From: Fusobacteriaceae bacterium
Lineage (GTDB): Bacteria > Fusobacteriota > Fusobacteriia > Fusobacteriales > Fusobacteriaceae
Assembly (NCBI GenBank): GCA_900764925.1
Contig: CAAFPW010000036.1
Location: forward strand, 1 to 58,840
DNA: 58,840 nucleotides
Direction: 5' to 3'
In this document: positions 49,415 through 58,735 of the stretch, one piece after another
Position numbering within the stretch: the first letter of the stretch is position 1
How the letters are laid out: every line of letters begins with the position of its first letter
Program-made: the position numbers and the translations under genes
Notes under the pieces: generated by a model
What the model was told of the DNA's origin: nothing
Database searches by the model: none
The model's input: only the letters and a program-made list of their open reading frames with translations

Positions 49415-51660
49415 TGAAGTGGGTAGTTAATAGAGCTGGGATAAAAGAGGAGTTGGATATAAAAAAAATAAGAGAGAAACTGATTAAAGCCTGTGAAAAC
49501 TTGGAAGTAAATATGGTGGAATTAGAGAGCCACATAGATGCTATCTATCAAGAGGGGATCACCACTAAAAAAATTCAAGAGTCCCTAATAACACAGGCTG
49601 TTAGTATGGTCAGTTTTGAGGAGTCTGATTGGACTTATGTAGCTGGTAGACTTCTTATGATGGAAACAGAGAGAGAGGTTTTTCATAAGAGAGGATTTTC
49701 ATATGGAAACTTTTTACAAACTGTTCAAGAATTAGTGGATAAAAAGGTGTATGACAGTAGATTGAGGGAGTATAGTGAAAGTGAGATAAGAGAGCTAGGA
49801 GAGTATATTGTTCCTGATAGGGATATGCTCTATGATTATGCAGGGGCTAATATGTTAGTCAATAGATACCTTATCAAATACCTTGGAAATACCTATGAGC
49901 TACCTCAAGAGGTGTTTATGTGTATAGCTATGCTTTTAGCTATCAACGAGAAGAACAGAGTGGAGATAGCTAAAAAGTTCTATGATGCTCTATCTCTTAA
50001 GAAGATATCTCTAGCTACACCTATACTTGCAAATTTGAGAATACCTAGAGGAAATCTATCTTCATGCTTTATCACAGCTATTGATGATAATATAGAGTCT
50101 ATTTTCTACAACATAGACACAATAGCTAAGATAAGTAAAAATGGTGGAGGGGTAGGAGTAAATATCTCTCGTATTAGAGCTAAAAACTCTATGGTAAATG
50201 GATACTACAATGCAAGTGGTGGGGTAGTTCCTTGGATAAGAATAGTAAATGATACAGCTGTGGCTGTAAATCAGCAAGGTAGACGTGCTGGAGCTGTGAC
50301 AGTGGCACTTGATACTTGGCATCTGGATATTGAAAAATTCCTAGAGCTTCAGACAGAGAATGGGGATCAAAGAACAAAGGCATATGATATCTACCCACAG
50401 GTAGTTGTATCTGATATCTTTATGAGAAGAGTGGAAAATGATGAGCTATGGACATTGGTAGATCCATATGAGATCAGAATGAAGTATGGTGTTGAACTTT
50501 GTGAACTATATGGTGTAGAGTTTGAAAAGATGTATTTCAAAATAGAGGATGATGAGTCTTTGACTCTAAAGAAAGTTGTCAGAGCTAGAGAACTGTTTAA
50601 AGAGATTATGAAAGTTCAGATAGAGACAGGTATGCCATATATCTTCTTTAAGGATAGTGCCAACAGAATGAATCACAATCAACACATGGGTATGATAGGT
50701 AATGGAAATCTATGTATGGAGAGTTTTTCTAACTTTTCTCCTAGCAAAAATTACAGTGAGTATTCACAAGAGGGTGAGGGAGTTAGAAAGGTTGATTTAG
50801 GTATGGTACACACTTGCAACCTTGTATCTATGAACTTGGCTGAAATCACTAGGGAGGAACTAGAGGAGATCACAGGTATTGCTGTAAGAATCTTGGATAA
50901 CACAATAGATTTGACTCAAACTCCAATCTTAGAATCAGATAGACATAACTCTCAGTATAGAACAATAGGAGTAGGGACAATGGGACTTGCTGACTATATG
51001 GCTAGAGAGTTTATGATATATGAGGAGTCTTTAGATGAGGTGGATAGTCTGTATGAGGAGATAGCTCTTTATACTTTGAAAGCTTCAGCACTACTTGCTA
51101 GAGATAGAGGGGCTTATCCTAATTTTAAAGGCTCTATGTGGGATAAAGGAGTGTTTTTCCAAAAAGATAGAGTTTGGTATGAAAATAACTCTAAGTTTGC
51201 AAAGGGTTGGAGTGAGGTTTTTGATTTAGTAAAGGAGTATGGACTTCGTAATGGAGAGCTTTCAGCTGTTGCTCCTAACACCTCTACATCACTACTTATG
51301 GGGGCTACTGCCTCAGTAAATCCTACTTTCTCGAGATTTTTTATAGAGAAGAATCAAAAGGGAGCTGTACCTAGAGTTGTAAAATATCTAAAGGATAGAG
51401 CTTGGTTTTATCCAGAGTTTAAAAATGTAGATCCAAAACTCTATGTAAAAGTGATGAGTAGAATTGGTAAATGGACAACTCAAGGGGTGTCAATGGAACT
51501 TCTATTTGATCTCAATAAAAATATTAAGGCTAAGGATATTTATGAAACATTTTTAACAGCTTGGAAAGAGGGATGTAAATCTGTTTATTACATCAGAACG
51601 ATACAAAAAAATACCAACATAGCTAAGGATAAAGAGGAGTGTGAAAGTTGTAGTGGATAG
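49414..51660 (+). CDS. nrdA: Ribonucleoside-diphosphate reductase, class I alpha subunit
   Basis: The enzyme makes deoxyribonucleotides. It has 748 residues from ATG 49414, overlapping the nrdH stop. It has an N-terminal ATP-cone (VNRAGIKEELDIKKIREKL), the redox cysteine in LSSCFITAID, the radical site NLCMESF (Asn-x-Cys-x-Glu), the second redox cysteine in VHTCNLVSMN, the tyrosine pair in SVYYIRT and a C-terminal CESC tail. The presence of the ATP-cone and length fit NrdA (class Ia) better than NrdE. As class I enzymes usually need oxygen or a superoxide-type activator, its use in an anaerobe is notable. Confidence 0.95.
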   Translation: MKWVVNRAGIKEELDIKKIREKLIKACENLEVNMVELESHIDAIYQEGITTKKIQESLITQAVSMVSFEESDWTYVAGRLLMMETEREVFHKRGFSYGNFLQTVQELVDKKVYDSRLREYSESEIRELGEYIVPDRDMLYDYAGANMLVNRYLIKYLGNTYELPQEVFMCIAMLLAINEKNRVEIAKKFYDALSLKKISLATPILANLRIPRGNLSSCFITAIDDNIESIFYNIDTIAKISKNGGGVGVNISRIRAKNSMVNGYYNASGGVVPWIRIVNDTAVAVNQQGRRAGAVTVALDTWHLDIEKFLELQTENGDQRTKAYDIYPQVVVSDIFMRRVENDELWTLVDPYEIRMKYGVELCELYGVEFEKMYFKIEDDESLTLKKVVRARELFKEIMKVQIETGMPYIFFKDSANRMNHNQHMGMIGNGNLCMESFSNFSPSKNYSEYSQEGEGVRKVDLGMVHTCNLVSMNLAEITREELEEITGIAVRILDNTIDLTQTPILESDRHNSQYRTIGVGTMGLADYMAREFMIYEESLDEVDSLYEEIALYTLKASALLARDRGAYPNFKGSMWDKGVFFQKDRVWYENNSKFAKGWSEVFDLVKEYGLRNGELSAVAPNTSTSLLMGATASVNPTFSRFFIEKNQKGAVPRVVKYLKDRAWFYPEFKNVDPKLYVKVMSRIGKWTTQGVSMELLFDLNKNIKAKDIYETFLTAWKEGCKSVYYIRTIQKNTNIAKDKEECESCSG

Positions 51661-52687
51661 AAAGAGACTTTTTAATCCAAATGGAATTGACTCACTTAAT
51701 GAGAGAAAGATTATAAAGGGAAATAGTACAAATATTTTTAATCTAAACAATGTTAAGTATGGGTGGGCTAACCATCTTTATAGAACTATGATGGGAAACT
51801 TTTGGATACCAGAGAAGATAGATCTGACTCAAGATAGAGTTGATTACAACAACCTTACTTCTTATGAAAGAGAAGCTTATGATGGGATTTTATCTTTTTT
51901 AATATTTTTAGATAGTATCCAGACTAATAATATTCCCAATGTCTCTGATTATATAACAGCACCAGAGATAAATCTGATACTCTCTATTCAGACTTTCCAA
52001 GAGGCTATACACTCTCAATCTTATCAATATATTATAGAGTCTATCTTACCTAAGGAGACTAGAAACTACATCTATGATAAGTGGAGAGAGGATAAGATAC
52101 TCTTTGAGAGAAATAAATACATAGCTCAGATTTATCAAAACTTTTTAGATAACCCAGATGACAAGAACTTTGCTAAGGTAATAATAGCTGATTATCTTTT
52201 GGAGTCGATATATTTCTACAATGGATTTAACTTCTTCTATCTCCTAGCTAGTAGAAATAGAATGATGGGAACATCAGATATAATTAGACTTATAAATAGA
52301 GATGAACTATCTCATGTGGTTATATTCCAACAGATGATTAAGGAGATAGGAAATGAAAATCCCGATTTCTTTGATGAAAAGATAATCTATGAGATGTTTG
52401 AAAAAGCTGTTGAGCAGGAGATTGCTTGGACTAACCATATAATCGGTGGAAATATCTTGGGAATTACAGAGAAGACAACACAGGACTACACTAGATGGTT
52501 AGCTAATGAAAGACTTAAAGGGATAGGACTAAAACCTCTATATGAGGGAAATGAGAAAAATCCATATAAACACCTGGAGAGATTTGCTGATACAGAGGGA
52601 GAGGGAAATGTAAAGGCTAACTTCTTTGAAGGAACTGTTACAAGCTACAATATGAGTTCATCAGTAGATGGTTGGGATGAGTTTTAA
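51641..52687 (+). CDS. nrdB: Ribonucleoside-diphosphate reductase, class I beta subunit
   Basis: This is a 348-residue ferritin-like subunit that holds the metal cofactor and radical. Ligand segments are present: LIFLDSIQT (Asp), FQEAIHSQSY (Glu, His, and Tyr seven residues after Glu as in E. coli Tyr122), LLESIYFYNG (Glu) and NRDELSHVVIF (Glu, His). The C-terminal tail for NrdA binding is F-N-like G-W-D-E-F. The GTG start at 51641 overlaps nrdA by 20 bases; a GTG at 51653 is an alternative with better spacing to GAGGAG. Confidence 0.94.
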   Translation: MKVVVDRKRLFNPNGIDSLNERKIIKGNSTNIFNLNNVKYGWANHLYRTMMGNFWIPEKIDLTQDRVDYNNLTSYEREAYDGILSFLIFLDSIQTNNIPNVSDYITAPEINLILSIQTFQEAIHSQSYQYIIESILPKETRNYIYDKWREDKILFERNKYIAQIYQNFLDNPDDKNFAKVIIADYLLESIYFYNGFNFFYLLASRNRMMGTSDIIRLINRDELSHVVIFQQMIKEIGNENPDFFDEKIIYEMFEKAVEQEIAWTNHIIGGNILGITEKTTQDYTRWLANERLKGIGLKPLYEGNEKNPYKHLERFADTEGEGNVKANFFEGTVTSYNMSSSVDGWDEF

Positions 52688-53445
52688 TGTTTATAGTCGA
52701 AAAAATTATATCTTTAACTATACTTTCACCTTTACCAATAGTTTTAATCCTACTTTATATTGGTTTAGGAAATATTCTCAACAGAAGAAAAAAGTCAGGA
52801 GTACTTTTAATTTTAATTGGAGTATTTTTGTATCTATCCTCTACAGAGGCTTTTATAGACAGGAGTTTGTATAAGTTGGAAAATACCTATTCGACCATAT
52901 CTGAAGAGGATTTGGCAAGAGGAGAGGTGTATATCCTATTGGGTGGGGGAATAATAACCACCACAGGAGAGGGGAATATTCCCGGACTTATGCCATCTGT
53001 AAGAATTATGAAAACAGCAGAGTATTATAGAAAGTCCCCTAAAAAAATCTATATCTCTGGGGGAACTCCACTACAAAATCAAGAGAGTGAGAGTTCTGTC
53101 TATGCTAGAGAGTTGGTAGCACTAGGAGTAAATCCAGAAGATATCATTATTGAGGAAGATAGTAAAAATACAAATGAAAATGCACTTTTTATAAAAAGAG
53201 AGTTGGAGAATCAGGAGATAGAGAGTGTAATCTTGATAACCTCAGCTTTCCATATGAAGAGAAGTATGTTTGTATTTGAAAAAAATTTACAAGGAATAGA
53301 AATAATTCCTGCTCCTTGTAATTTTTTAGCATCTAAAGTAAAAGAGAATAATTTTTATTACATACCTAAGTATTATAACTTCTTAAAATTCCAAACTCTG
53401 CTTTGGGAGAGTATAGGAAATATCTACTATAAGATTAAATATTAG
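52687..53445 (+). CDS. DUF218/YdcF-like membrane protein
   Basis: This is a 252-residue protein with two N-terminal membrane helices (about 4-28 and 37-52) and a DUF218 domain. EVYILLGGGI begins the Rossmann-like sheet, KIYISGGTPLQNQESESSVYARELV is the core motif, EEDSKNTNENA follows, and VILITSAFHMKRSM ends it. Family members include SanA and ElyC, linked to envelope maintenance. ATG 52687 overlaps the nrdB stop. Its 3' end overlaps that of the convergent transporter gene by 11 bases. Confidence 0.9.
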   Translation: MFIVEKIISLTILSPLPIVLILLYIGLGNILNRRKKSGVLLILIGVFLYLSSTEAFIDRSLYKLENTYSTISEEDLARGEVYILLGGGIITTTGEGNIPGLMPSVRIMKTAEYYRKSPKKIYISGGTPLQNQESESSVYARELVALGVNPEDIIIEEDSKNTNENALFIKRELENQEIESVILITSAFHMKRSMFVFEKNLQGIEIIPAPCNFLASKVKENNFYYIPKYYNFLKFQTLLWESIGNIYYKIKY

Positions 53446-54787
53446 TCTTGAGAAGATATTTTCTAAGTAGTAATAAGATTGTTCCACCACTAAAAAGACA
53501 GAGAGTCAATGTGGAGAAAAGAGGAAAAAATCCAATGTTTTGGACTATTCCAGCAATCTTACCAGATATTATACTACCAAAGAACATATTCATGTACCAT
53601 AGCCCCATAAAAAATGTTGAAAATTGTTTTGGTGCCAATCTGTTGAAGGTAGCTATACCCACAGGGGCTGTACAGAGTTCAGAAAGAGTATTAAACACAA
53701 AAGCTAGTATGACAAAACCCATACTGGCTTTTTCTATTTCTCCAATCATATAAGAGGAGATACTCATAAAGAGAAAAGCTGTTCCCATAGAAAAAAGCCC
53801 AATAGATATCTTTATAATAGAATCAATCTTTATAATTTTTAATTTTCTCCAGAGGATAACTAAAAAAGGTGAAAAAATAATTCCTAAAATAGCATTTAAA
53901 GCTGGAAACCAAGGAACAGGAACGATAAAATCTCCTACACTTCTATCGACATAATCCCTAGTATATAAAATGATAGAACTAAAAGATTGATAGAAAGCTG
54001 TCCAGAATAAAATAACAAATATGGAGATAATCCCCATTATTTTTAGGTTATTTACCTCATCTTTGGATATATCAACACAGAAAGCTATCCCCTTTTTATT
54101 GTTTAAAAAGTTTTTGTGTGGCTCTTTTCCAATATCTCCCAAAAGCTTTGGAGATGAGTAGTAAAAATTTAAAGTCCAGATGATAGCTATTATACTACAT
54201 ATTAAAAACATAGGCTTATAACCATATTTTAAAATCTCCCCTTGTAGATTTTTTGTAGCCAAGAGCTTATCAGCAACGATTCCTGCTGTAAAAGGTGCCA
54301 AGAAAGAACCTAAGTTTATGAACATATAGAAAAGGCTGTATGCTATCTCTCTTTCGCTGGACTTTTTATCAGAGTAGATATCTCCAACAAGATTTGTTCC
54401 ATTGGCTTTAAAAAAACCATTTCCAACTATTAGACCTAAAAGTCCTATATATAGAGTGGTTTTGCTGTCGCTGAGGAAAAGAAGTAAATTCCCTAAAGAG
54501 ATAAAAAAACCACCAATGATAATGGATTGTTGCTCCCCAAGATAAAAATCTGAAATCCACCCACCTATTAGAGGAGTCAGATGTAGTATTCCCACAAAGA
54601 AACCATAAAGTGATGTAGCTTCAATAATGGATAGTCCCATTCCCCCTTTAGAAGTGGTAGCTGTGAAATAGAGCACCAAGATAGTGGCTATTCCATGATA
54701 GGAAAACCTCTCCCAAGTTATTGTAAAACACATGAGCCAAAATGATTTTGGATATCTGTTTTTTAAGTATTGAAAAATTGAACTCAT
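53435..54787 (-). CDS. POT/PTR2 family proton-dependent oligopeptide transporter
   Basis: This is a 450-residue inner-membrane carrier with 12-14 helices, from ATG 54787 (GGTGAG site); an upstream TTG is less likely. The motif ERFSYHGIATILVLYF is the ExxERFxYYG proton-coupling block of POT transporters, here with His after Tyr. GGWISDFYLGEQQSI is the second signature. It imports di- and tripeptides for fermentation. A terminator lies between the rubredoxin gene and this one. Confidence 0.92.
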   Translation of the reverse strand: MSSIFQYLKNRYPKSFWLMCFTITWERFSYHGIATILVLYFTATTSKGGMGLSIIEATSLYGFFVGILHLTPLIGGWISDFYLGEQQSIIIGGFFISLGNLLLFLSDSKTTLYIGLLGLIVGNGFFKANGTNLVGDIYSDKKSSEREIAYSLFYMFINLGSFLAPFTAGIVADKLLATKNLQGEILKYGYKPMFLICSIIAIIWTLNFYYSSPKLLGDIGKEPHKNFLNNKKGIAFCVDISKDEVNNLKIMGIISIFVILFWTAFYQSFSSIILYTRDYVDRSVGDFIVPVPWFPALNAILGIIFSPFLVILWRKLKIIKIDSIIKISIGLFSMGTAFLFMSISSYMIGEIEKASMGFVILAFVFNTLSELCTAPVGIATFNRLAPKQFSTFFMGLWYMNMFFGSIISGKIAGIVQNIGFFPLFSTLTLCLFSGGTILLLLRKYLLKTNI

Positions 54788-54814
54788 ATAAATCTCACCC
54801 TTTATCAAAATAAA

Positions 54815-54848
54815 AATGGGGTATTATAAATTTTATTGACTACCCCAT
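54815..54848 (-). terminator. Terminator after the rubredoxin gene
   Basis: On the minus strand ATGGGGTA pairs with TACCCCAT, followed by TTTTTATTTTG. It ends 28 bases before the transporter ATG, leaving little room for a separate promoter, so the transporter may rely on read-through. Confidence 0.75.
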
Positions 54849-54878
54849 CCAATCCAAATTAAAAACTTTAGTTAGTAA

Positions 54879-55220
54879 TTAAAATTTCATCTTAGAAAAA
54901 TGATCCTTTGATACACCACAAGGAGGGCATACCCAATCTTCAGGTATTTCTACAAAAGGAGTTCCAGCAGGTATTCCATGCTCTGCATCTCCAACAGCTG
55001 GGTCATATACATAACCACAAACTTCACAGATATATAGATCCTTATCTGAAGTATTGTGCTCTACCACTTGAGAAAAGTGCTCTTTAGTTACACCACAAGG
55101 AGGGCATATCCAATCCTCAGGTAGATTTTCAAAAGGAGTTCCAGCAGGTATTCCATGCTCTACATCTCCAACAGTAGGATCATATACATAACCACATATC
55201 TCACATACATATTTTTTCAT
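54879..55220 (-). CDS. Tandem two-domain rubredoxin
   Basis: This is a 113-residue electron carrier made of two rubredoxin domains. Each has CEICGYVYDP or CEVCGYVYDP, then HGIPAGTPF and CPPCGV, so each binds one iron by four cysteines. The two halves are almost identical, a sign of internal duplication. The site after the second CxxC is CPPCGVxKxHF, close to rubrerythrin-type ends. ATG 55220 is preferred over 55223 because it is better spaced from GGAGG. Roles in anaerobes include electron supply to peroxide or oxygen reductases; none is seen nearby. Confidence 0.95.
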   Translation of the reverse strand: MKKYVCEICGYVYDPTVGDVEHGIPAGTPFENLPEDWICPPCGVTKEHFSQVVEHNTSDKDLYICEVCGYVYDPAVGDAEHGIPAGTPFVEIPEDWVCPPCGVSKDHFSKMKF

Positions 55221-55256
55221 CATAGACCTCCAAACATTTTAATTTGTATAAGTTAA

Positions 55257-55730
55257 TTATACAACACTACCCTCCAATTTTTCAATAAATTTATTTGTTA
55301 TGTAGTTGTTGTATCTACAAATCTCCCTAGTTATATTGAGAAGTAACTTTGTAAACAGTTTGCTATTTTCTTTTGAAAGTCTATGAAAAGAAAATTTTGA
55401 TAACTCCAAAAGGGTTGCATCACTCTTACTGATACAATCTCCAAGATTTGGGAGTATTCCCAAAAGAGCTATCTGTCCAAAACAATCTCCAACTCCATAT
55501 TTTTTTAAAGAGTACCTTCCATTTGGAGTCTCATGTACTAACTCTATCTCTCCACTTTCCAATATATAGATGCTCTCTGGAGATGAGTTTTGTAAAAAAA
55601 TTTTGTTATCCTTTTTATACTCTTTTCTCTCCACATATTTTAATATCTCAACTATCTCATCTGAGGAAAGAGCCCCAAAGATAGCTATCTTTTTTCTCAG
55701 TTCATTGTCAACTAGTATAGTTTTATTCAT
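55257..55730 (-). CDS. Cyclic-nucleotide-binding-domain protein without HTH
   Basis: This is a 157-residue protein with one cNMP-binding beta barrel. IFGALSSDEIVEILKYVE begins the fold, GEIELV and the phosphate-cassette region GVGDCFGQIALLGILPNLGD follow. The usual RT/RS contact after FGE-x-ALL is replaced, so cAMP binding is uncertain. The C-terminus is a dimerisation-like helix and then a short helix. There is no DNA-binding wing as in Crp/Fnr. The rubredoxin gene is next on the same strand, 36 bases on. Confidence 0.85.
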   Translation of the reverse strand: MNKTILVDNELRKKIAIFGALSSDEIVEILKYVERKEYKKDNKIFLQNSSPESIYILESGEIELVHETPNGRYSLKKYGVGDCFGQIALLGILPNLGDCISKSDATLLELSKFSFHRLSKENSKLFTKLLLNITREICRYNNYITNKFIEKLEGSVV

Positions 55731-55800
55731 ATCATCTCTCCCTTCTATCTATATATATTCTACCTAAACTTGAAAAATCCTTTTTTAATTTTTATTTTAC

Positions 55801-55829
55801 TTGAATACTCTTCATTTAGATGTTACAAT
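55801..55829 (+). promoter_or_regulatory. Promoter of the L,D-transpeptidase operon
   Basis: TTGAAT (55801-55806), 17 bases, TACAAT (55824-55829), 35 bases before the ATG. Confidence 0.6.
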
Positions 55830-55864
55830 TGTAGTAGATAAATTATAATATAATAGGTGAGTAT

Positions 55865-57031
55865 ATGAAATATTTAAAATTTTTAATCTGCCAATTTTTT
55901 ATTGGAACGATTTTGTTGGCTTTTACAGGACAGGAAGAATGGTCAACAGTAGCTGTATATGATAATAAGATTCCAGAGAATATAGTATTAAATGAAAAAT
56001 ATAAAGGAGGGCATCCAGAGGTCTTAGACTATGTCTTTGTAAGATCGAGAATAGCAAACTTGAGAGATTTTCCATCTACAAAGGGAAAGATCACAGGAAA
56101 GTATGGTTATGATACTAAGCTAAAGGCTCTAAAAAAAGTCTTATACTATGGAAATCTTTGGTATTTTGTAGAGGATTCAAAGGGAAATACAGGGTATATC
56201 TCAGCTAATGTAGTGAGAAAGAGAATCTTTAGATTCCAAAAAGCTCTTGAGAAAATAAATGAGTTAGAGAGCTTTATTGCTCAAGAGAGAGAGCTAGGAA
56301 GAGAGATTGCTAGTACAAACTCATATGTTCCAAACCCTAATAACCAAAATTTTAAAAGACAAAAGGATAAGTATGGAACTTCGTTGGATCAGAGTAGTAT
56401 TGGAACTTCTGTAATAAATGGAGAGGAGATATATATTCCAGATAGATCAATCCTATCTATAATAGAGAAGGGAAAAAATAGTTCAAGAATCAAAGTGGCA
56501 AGTATTCCAGAGGAGTTGGTAGTGTCTAACTCTTCAATCTCAAGAAATCCTAAGGTTCAAGAATCTTTTTCTAAGGTGATAGCTATTGACGTTTCAAATC
56601 AAAATATGATGGTTTTTGAAAAAAATAGTGAAGGGGTTTGGGAGATTATATCCTATGTATATAGTAAAACAGGTATTGAGAGTAAGCTAGGATTTGAAAC
56701 TCCAAAGGGATTTTTTATCTCTCCTATGTTGAAATACATCATGCCTTATAACAGCGAAACAGGAGATAAAGAGGGGTATGCAAGATTTGCTATCAGATTC
56801 TCTGGAGGTGGATACTTACATGGAACTCCTATCAACTATGATGAAGAGATAAACAAAGAGTTCTTTATGAAACAGAAAGAGAGAACTCTAGGAACATTTA
56901 CAGGAACTAGAAAATGTATTAGAACAACAGAGGAACATGCTAAATTTTTATTTGATTGGATAGTGGAAAAACCAAATAAAAACTATAATGAGCAAAAGCC
57001 TGATGAAAATGTAATGTTTGTAATTTTTTAA
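55865..57031 (+). CDS. Exported L,D-transpeptidase-like protein with SH3 domain
   Basis: This is a 388-residue protein with a signal peptide (about 1-20, ending A-F-T-G-Q) and a bacterial SH3 domain (R-S-R-I-A-N-L-R-D-F-P-S, then WYFVEDSKGNTGYISANVV). A helical linker and a YkuD catalytic domain from about 235 follow. The domain has VIAIDVSNQNMMVFEK at the start, GYLHGTPIN with the catalytic His and GTRKCIRTT with the catalytic Cys and Arg. It probably cross-links peptidoglycan or attaches outer-membrane proteins. An OmpA-like lipoprotein follows 13 bases later, which fits envelope work. Confidence 0.9.
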   Translation: MKYLKFLICQFFIGTILLAFTGQEEWSTVAVYDNKIPENIVLNEKYKGGHPEVLDYVFVRSRIANLRDFPSTKGKITGKYGYDTKLKALKKVLYYGNLWYFVEDSKGNTGYISANVVRKRIFRFQKALEKINELESFIAQERELGREIASTNSYVPNPNNQNFKRQKDKYGTSLDQSSIGTSVINGEEIYIPDRSILSIIEKGKNSSRIKVASIPEELVVSNSSISRNPKVQESFSKVIAIDVSNQNMMVFEKNSEGVWEIISYVYSKTGIESKLGFETPKGFFISPMLKYIMPYNSETGDKEGYARFAIRFSGGGYLHGTPINYDEEINKEFFMKQKERTLGTFTGTRKCIRTTEEHAKFLFDWIVEKPNKNYNEQKPDENVMFVIF

Positions 57032-57044
57032 AAAAGGAGCGAGT

Positions 57045-57605
57045 ATGAAGAAAATTTTATTTAGTCTAGGAGTATTGGGAATTATATTTACTGGATGTAC
57101 TTCTAGTAATGAAAATTTAAAAGAGATAACAATTATTGAGAGTGGACCACAATATGTTTTAGAAGATGTTGAAAAGGAGCAAAAACCCCTTGAAGATATA
57201 ATAGTATTCAATGAACAGGGTGTAATTATCAGAAAGGAAAATGGGAATCTAATCCTTTCTATGCCTGAGGAGATACTTTTTGACTTTGATAGTTACTCAG
57301 TAAAAAATAGTGTAAAGGATAGTTTAGATGGACTAGCTAAGGCACTTGTTGAAAATGGAGATATAAAGTTAAAAATAGATGGACATACTGATTTTATAGG
57401 TAGTGATCAGTATAACTTTGCTCTCTCTTTAAAAAGAGCTAACTCTATAAAGAGCTACTTAGTAACAAAGGGTGTAATATCTAATAATATTTCAGTGGAA
57501 GGATATGGAAAACAAAATCCTGTGGCATCTAATAAAACTGAAAAGGGTAGAGCTAAAAATAGAAGGGTAGAATTTATCATCTCAAGAGATGAGGTAGTTT
57601 TTTAG
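57045..57605 (+). CDS. OmpA/Pal-type lipoprotein
   Basis: This is a 186-residue outer-membrane lipoprotein. The signal ends in IFTGC (Cys18). The C-terminal OmpA domain has ILFDFDSYSVK, the peptidoglycan-binding block KIDGHTDFIGSDQYNFALS with SLKRANSIKSYL, VEGYGKQNPVASN and the closing RAKNRRVEFII. It anchors the outer membrane to the cell wall. It is coupled to the L,D-transpeptidase and overlaps ogt by one base. Confidence 0.94.
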   Translation: MKKILFSLGVLGIIFTGCTSSNENLKEITIIESGPQYVLEDVEKEQKPLEDIIVFNEQGVIIRKENGNLILSMPEEILFDFDSYSVKNSVKDSLDGLAKALVENGDIKLKIDGHTDFIGSDQYNFALSLKRANSIKSYLVTKGVISNNISVEGYGKQNPVASNKTEKGRAKNRRVEFIISRDEVVF

Positions 57606-58057
57606 TGAAATATTTTTTGAAATATAACTCTCCAATTGGGGAGTTATATTTAGTTGAAGAGGATAACTACCTAATTGAGATAAATTTTAGCCCTATTGTT
57701 GAAGATATTGCAGAGATGGAAACCAAGCTGTTGACTGAGTGTAAAAAGGAGTTAGATGAGTATTTTAAGGGGGAGAGAAGAGAGTTTACTATACCTTTGA
57801 AACTATATGGTACAGATTTTCAAAAGAAGGTGTGGAAAGCTCTTATAGATATCCCCTATGGAGAGACTAGAAGCTATAAGGAGATAGCTATCAGCATAGG
57901 AAATCCAAAGGGGTGTAGAGCAGTAGGAATGGCAAATAATAGAAATCCTATTCCAATAATTATCCCATGCCATAGAGTGATCGGAGCTGATAAAAAATTG
58001 GTTGGCTATGGGGGAGGAATTGAGAAGAAAATATACCTACTTGAGCTTGAAAAATAA
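57605..58057 (+). CDS. ogt: Methylated-DNA-protein cysteine methyltransferase
   Basis: The enzyme repairs O6-methylguanine by transferring the methyl to its own cysteine. It has 150 residues, with GTG start 57605 overlapping the previous stop. The active site IIPCHRVIG, the helix-turn-helix segment PYGETRSYKEIA and GNPKGCRAVGMANNRNPIPI are all intact. Length fits Ogt without the Ada N-terminal domain. Confidence 0.96.
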   Translation: MKYFLKYNSPIGELYLVEEDNYLIEINFSPIVEDIAEMETKLLTECKKELDEYFKGERREFTIPLKLYGTDFQKKVWKALIDIPYGETRSYKEIAISIGNPKGCRAVGMANNRNPIPIIIPCHRVIGADKKLVGYGGGIEKKIYLLELEK

Positions 58058-58071
58058 AATGGAGGTAAAAT

Positions 58072-58734
58072 ATGAGTATAGTTATATTAGCATGTAGCTC
58101 CTTAGCTAAGGAGATTGTTTTAGCTAAAAGTAAATTAAATGTAGATTATCCTGTGGTCTATTTAGATAGAAAATATCATGTAAACCCTCTAGAAATGCGT
58201 GAAAAAATAATAGAGTCTTTAAAGAATATGGATAGTAGTGTTGATACGGTTTTAGTAGCTATGGGATACTGTGGTGGATCTTGGGAGAATATCATAACAG
58301 ATAAAAAAATTATACTTCCTCGTGTAGATGATTGTATAACTCTCCTACTTCATACTGATGAGACTCCTAATTTTAATTTGAAAGAGATTGGACATTTTTA
58401 TTTTCGTGAATTAGATAATAAAAATAACTCTTTGGAGAGTATGAGAGAAAGACTTTGTAAAAAAATGGGAGAAGAGGAGGGAGATAAACTTTTTAAAAAA
58501 TGGTTTCAATCCTTTACAGATATAGATATAATTGATACTACAACTTATGATAGTTATAATAAACTTCATTTAGAACAAGTTAATAGAGATGCTCAACTTA
58601 TCAATTGTAAAGTTAATCATAAAAAGGGGAGTAATATTATAATAGAAAAACTTTTATCTGGGCAATGGAACAAACAATTTCTTATTGTTGAGCCTAAAAA
58701 AATAATCTCTAAAACTACTTTAGAGATTAAATAA
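58072..58734 (+). CDS. DUF1638 family protein
   Basis: This is a 220-residue soluble protein. The strand IVILACSSLAKEI at the start, the segment TVLVAMGYCGGSWENI and LPRVDDCITLLL match DUF1638. That family is often found beside corrinoid or methyltransferase genes, but none is here. It follows ogt after 14 bases with a GGAGG site. Function is unknown. Confidence 0.85.
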   Translation: MSIVILACSSLAKEIVLAKSKLNVDYPVVYLDRKYHVNPLEMREKIIESLKNMDSSVDTVLVAMGYCGGSWENIITDKKIILPRVDDCITLLLHTDETPNFNLKEIGHFYFRELDNKNNSLESMRERLCKKMGEEEGDKLFKKWFQSFTDIDIIDTTTYDSYNKLHLEQVNRDAQLINCKVNHKKGSNIIIEKLLSGQWNKQFLIVEPKKIISKTTLEIK

Positions 58735-58735
58735 T
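58702..58735 (+). terminator. Hairpin overlapping the DUF1638 stop codon
   Basis: TAATCTCTAAA pairs with TTTAGAGATTA around ACTAC. The 3' arm contains the last codons and runs to the stop. No long T run follows, so termination may be weak. Confidence 0.5.
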
